From the NCBI RefSeq assembly GCF_009649635.1, contig NZ_WJII01000006.1:1-64000 (forward strand): a DNA stretch of 64,000 bases, in the 5' to 3' direction. Position 1 is the stretch's first letter, and each line of letters starts with the position of its first letter. This document shows, piece after piece, positions 61,827 through 64,000 of the stretch. The translations under genes and the position numbers were made by a program. Source of the stretch: Microbacterium sp. SYP-A9085 (GTDB lineage Bacteria; Actinomycetota; Actinomycetes; Actinomycetales; Microbacteriaceae). Under the pieces are notes generated by a model that saw nothing but the letters and a program-made list of their open reading frames with translations, had not been told where the DNA came from and did not search any database.

Positions 61827-62504
61827 ATGGAACCCGCCTCCACCGTGCGCATCGATGCCGACGCCGCCCTGTGGTCGACCGGGCACGAGGAGCGCCAGGA
61901 CCGGCCGCTGCTCGTGCTGCTGCACGGCTACGGCGCCGACGAGAACGACCTGTTCGGGCTCGTCCCGTTCCTGCCGGACGCGTTCACTATCGCGGCGCCG
62001 CGTGCGCCGCTCGCTCCGCCGTGGCCGGCGCCGGGCTTCTCGTGGTATCCGATCGAAGATGTCGTGGACGTCGACCTCGCCGGCCGCGACCCCGCGCGCG
62101 TGACGTCGGCGGCCGCGGCGGTGCTGGAGTGGCTGGATGCCGCGGCACCCGACGTGACGCGGGTGGGCCTGGTCGGATTCTCACAGGGGGCGTCGGTCGC
62201 GCTGCAGGCCCTGCGGCTGGCGCCGACGAGATTCGCTTTCGCGGTCAACCTGTCGGGGTACGCGGCGCCCGGCGCGCTCGCGGGCGACGAGGAGCTGGCC
62301 GCGCGCAGCATCCCGGTGTTCTGGGGACGCGGGGACCGCGACGACGTCATCCCGCCGGCGCTCGTCGCGCACACGACGCAGTGGCTGCCGGCGCACAGCG
62401 CCCTGTCCGGGCGCGTGTACCCCGGTCTCACGCACAGTGTGTCCGACGAGGAGCTCGCCGACGTGCGGGTGTTCCTCGACAAGCAGCTCGTCGCCGCGGA
62501 CTGA
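61827..62504 (+). CDS. Phospholipase/carboxylesterase family serine hydrolase
   Basis: The 225-residue alpha/beta hydrolase has LLHGYGADENDLFGLVP near residue 31 and the nucleophile elbow GFSQGASVALQAL. The acid lies in WGRGDRDDVIP and the His in YPGLTHSVSDEEL. The family cleaves carboxylic esters and lysophospholipids. ATG 61827 is used; an in-frame ATG three codons upstream is also possible. It is divergent from the DUF4916 gene and convergent with the greA-like gene. Confidence 0.92.
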   Translation: MEPASTVRIDADAALWSTGHEERQDRPLLVLLHGYGADENDLFGLVPFLPDAFTIAAPRAPLAPPWPAPGFSWYPIEDVVDVDLAGRDPARVTSAAAAVLEWLDAAAPDVTRVGLVGFSQGASVALQALRLAPTRFAFAVNLSGYAAPGALAGDEELAARSIPVFWGRGDRDDVIPPALVAHTTQWLPAHSALSGRVYPGLTHSVSDEELADVRVFLDKQLVAAD

Positions 62505-62622
62505 CCCGGCGCACGCCGTCGCACCCGGCTGGTCGCGTGGTCCGTTCAAAACTCATCCGATGTCGCCGCGCCGGGTGCGAATCGGCGCGAATTCCGGCCG
62601 CCGACGCCGGATGTGCGGAGTT

Positions 62623-62644
62623 CTGCGCACGTGTCCGTGCGCAG
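62623..62644. terminator. Hairpin between convergent genes
   Basis: CTGCGCAC and GTGCGCAG form a perfect 8-bp stem around GTGTCC, in the 187-base gap between the hydrolase and greA-like genes. It could terminate both transcripts. No U-tract is present. Confidence 0.5.
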
Positions 62645-62691
62645 GCCACGGATGCCGCGCCCCGCAGGGGCGTCTCAGCCGGCCGCGAGGG

Positions 62692-63105
62692 CTACGCGAA
62701 CGGCGTCGCCGCGACGATGGTGACGGTCAGCTGTGCGCCGTTGGGCGCGGTGAAGCTCACCTCGTCGCCGACGCGGTGGCCGTTGATCGCGGCACCCAGG
62801 GGCGAGGTCGGCGAGTACACCTCGACATCGCCGTCGGTCTGCACGAGGTCGCGGCTTCCGAGCAGGAACGTCTCCGTGGAGCCGTCGCCCTGGAAGGTCA
62901 CGGTGATGCGCATGCCGGGTTCCACGACGCCATCGTCGGGCTTGGTGCCGACCTCGGCGCGGCGAATCAGCTCGCGCAGCTCGAGCACGCGCGCCTTGCC
63001 GCTCTCGTCGCCGGGCGCGGCCGTGAGCGCATCGAGCTCGGCCTGCAGGGCCGCCAGGGCGGCCGGGGTCATCCAGACGGTGTCCGTTCCGGTCACGTTC
63101 GACAC
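62692..63105 (-). CDS. GreA/GreB-family factor with shortened coiled coil
   Basis: The 137-residue protein has an intact C-terminal Gre domain (about 60-135: GMRITVTFQGDGSTETFLLG, SPTSPLGAAINGHRVGDEV). The N-terminal coiled coil is about 20 residues shorter than in GreA (typically about 158). The acidic tip that carries the RNA-cleavage Asp/Glu pair (GDLKEDAEY in E. coli) is replaced by APGDESGKARVLELRELI. It probably binds the RNA polymerase secondary channel but may not stimulate cleavage. GTG start, with AAGGGAG 9 bases upstream. It is divergent from the Lhr gene. Confidence 0.85.
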   Translation of the reverse strand: MSNVTGTDTVWMTPAALAALQAELDALTAAPGDESGKARVLELRELIRRAEVGTKPDDGVVEPGMRITVTFQGDGSTETFLLGSRDLVQTDGDVEVYSPTSPLGAAINGHRVGDEVSFTAPNGAQLTVTIVAATPFA

Positions 63106-63190
63106 GATCGGCTCCCTTCCGCGGAGATCGTGGGTGGCAAAGAACCTCTACCTTATCCCGGATGTCTGCGGCAGCGGCGAAGATAAGAGG

Positions 63191-64000
63191 ATGGGCGACG
63201 TGCTGGACCGCTTCGGCGACGCGACGCGGGCGTGGTTCCGCAGCGCTTTCGCCGCTCCCACCGACGCCCAGCGCGGCGCGTGGGAGGCGATAGCGGCCGG
63301 AAAGCACGCGCTCGTGGTCGCCCCGACCGGCTCCGGCAAGACGTTGTCGGCATTCCTCTGGGCGATCGACAGCGTCTTCCATGCCCGGCAGGCGGAGCCT
63401 CCCGCGGCCGACCGGTCGACATCCCGGGGCGACCGACGCGCACAGGCGGCGCACCGCACGCGCGTCCTGTACGTCTCGCCGCTGAAGGCGCTGGGCGTGG
63501 ATGTCGAGCGCAACCTGCGCTCCCCGCTGGTCGGCATCGCGCAGCAGGCGCGGCGGCTCGGGGTGAGCGTGCCCGAGGTCACCGTGGGCGTCCGCTCCGG
63601 AGACACGCCCGCCGCCGACCGCCGCCGGCTCGTCACCGCACCGCCCGACATCCTCATCACCACCCCGGAATCCCTCTACCTGATGCTCACGAGCCAGGCG
63701 TCGGAGACGCTGCGGGGCGTCGACACCGTGATCGTCGACGAGATCCACGCGGTGGCGGCCACCAAGCGGGGCGCGCACCTGGCCGTCAGCCTCGAACGGC
63801 TCGACGACCTCCTCGAGCGTCCCGCCCAGCGCATCGGCCTGTCCGCGACCGTGCGTCCCATCGACGAGGTGGCGCGGTTCCTCGGCGGCGCGGCGCCCGT
63901 CGAGATCGTCGCGCCGCGCGCCTCGAAGACGTTCGAGCTGCAGGTGGTCGTGCCCGTCGACGACATGCTCAATCCCCCGCCGCCGCCGGCGGCATCCGCC
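63191..64000 (+). CDS. Lhr-type DEAD/DEAH helicase, N-terminal part (runs off the window)
   Basis: The first 270 residues of a large superfamily 2 helicase are present. Residues APTDAQRGAWEAI form the Q-motif-like region and APTGSGKTLSAF the Walker A. YVSPLKALGVDVERNL, TTPESLYLML, Walker B DEIH and motif III LSATVRP follow. This matches Lhr/Lhr-Core DNA repair helicases, usually about 1500 residues. The ATG 63191 start sits directly after AAGAGG, too close; GTG 63200 has better spacing and may be the real start. The rest lies outside the window. Confidence 0.9.
   Translation, partial: MGDVLDRFGDATRAWFRSAFAAPTDAQRGAWEAIAAGKHALVVAPTGSGKTLSAFLWAIDSVFHARQAEPPAADRSTSRGDRRAQAAHRTRVLYVSPLKALGVDVERNLRSPLVGIAQQARRLGVSVPEVTVGVRSGDTPAADRRRLVTAPPDILITTPESLYLMLTSQASETLRGVDTVIVDEIHAVAATKRGAHLAVSLERLDDLLERPAQRIGLSATVRPIDEVARFLGGAAPVEIVAPRASKTFELQVVVPVDDMLNPPPPPAASA

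Overview
The window is a high-GC chromosomal segment of an actinobacterium. The protein set, the many GTG and TTG starts and the rRNA-operon leader at the left edge point to Microbacteriaceae, most likely a Microbacterium-like organism. That assignment comes from recognising families by eye, not from a database search. I see no insertion sequence, prophage, CRISPR array or tRNA gene.

Left part (1-12.4 kb). The left edge carries, on the minus strand, the promoter(s) and leader of an rRNA operon whose 16S gene should begin just outside the window. Next come the str genes rpsL-rpsG-fusA-tuf on the minus strand, with a near-consensus promoter before rpsL and strong hairpins after fusA and tuf. 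Upstream of them, reading the same way, is a tightly overlapped cluster (19.46 to 5.19 kb): Ser/Thr kinase, a 1987-residue membrane-anchored Ig-like/FN3 protein, MoxR ATPase, DUF58 protein, TgpA-like transglutaminase-fold protein with an apparently dead catalytic triad, DUF5684-FHA protein, and a small membrane-tail protein rich in (D/E)xT(V/I) motifs. Read together it looks like a kinase/FHA-controlled cell-envelope system. It is the best candidate here for an under-described system.

Middle part (19.6-45.5 kb). Small envelope and membrane genes follow, including one with a 9-residue Asp-Arg-Ala repeat. Two related four-cysteine envelope proteins bracket an M20 amidohydrolase and a glutamate-cysteine-ligase-like gene. 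Then comes rpoB-rpoC, about 21 kb from rpsL although these loci are often close together in related bacteria. A DUF4062-STAND-TPR protein is driven away from rpoB by a back-to-back promoter pair. Next are 5-oxoprolinase genes (pxpA and a fused pxpB-pxpC), a spermidine-synthase-like protein, an SprT-like metalloprotein, a ComB-type phosphatase, an SRPBCC-like protein, a flavin reductase and a MacB/FtsX-type ABC exporter.

Right part (45.6-64 kb). This is central metabolism and regulation. A CBS-rubredoxin protein leads into pyruvate dehydrogenase E1-alpha, E1-beta and E2 (no E3 here). Then come a NarL-type two-component system, aconitase, and an Lrp regulator divergent from DUF6421, SDR and threonine aldolase genes. 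The window ends with a DivIVA-like coiled-coil protein, a DUF4916/Nudix protein, a serine esterase, a GreA-like factor lacking the acidic tip, and the 5' end of an Lhr-type helicase.

Two features recur across the window. Many genes have a TANNNT -10 element 6-7 bases before the start codon, which predicts leaderless mRNAs. The short motifs GATAGYG and GGATGCC recur in all reading frames and between genes.
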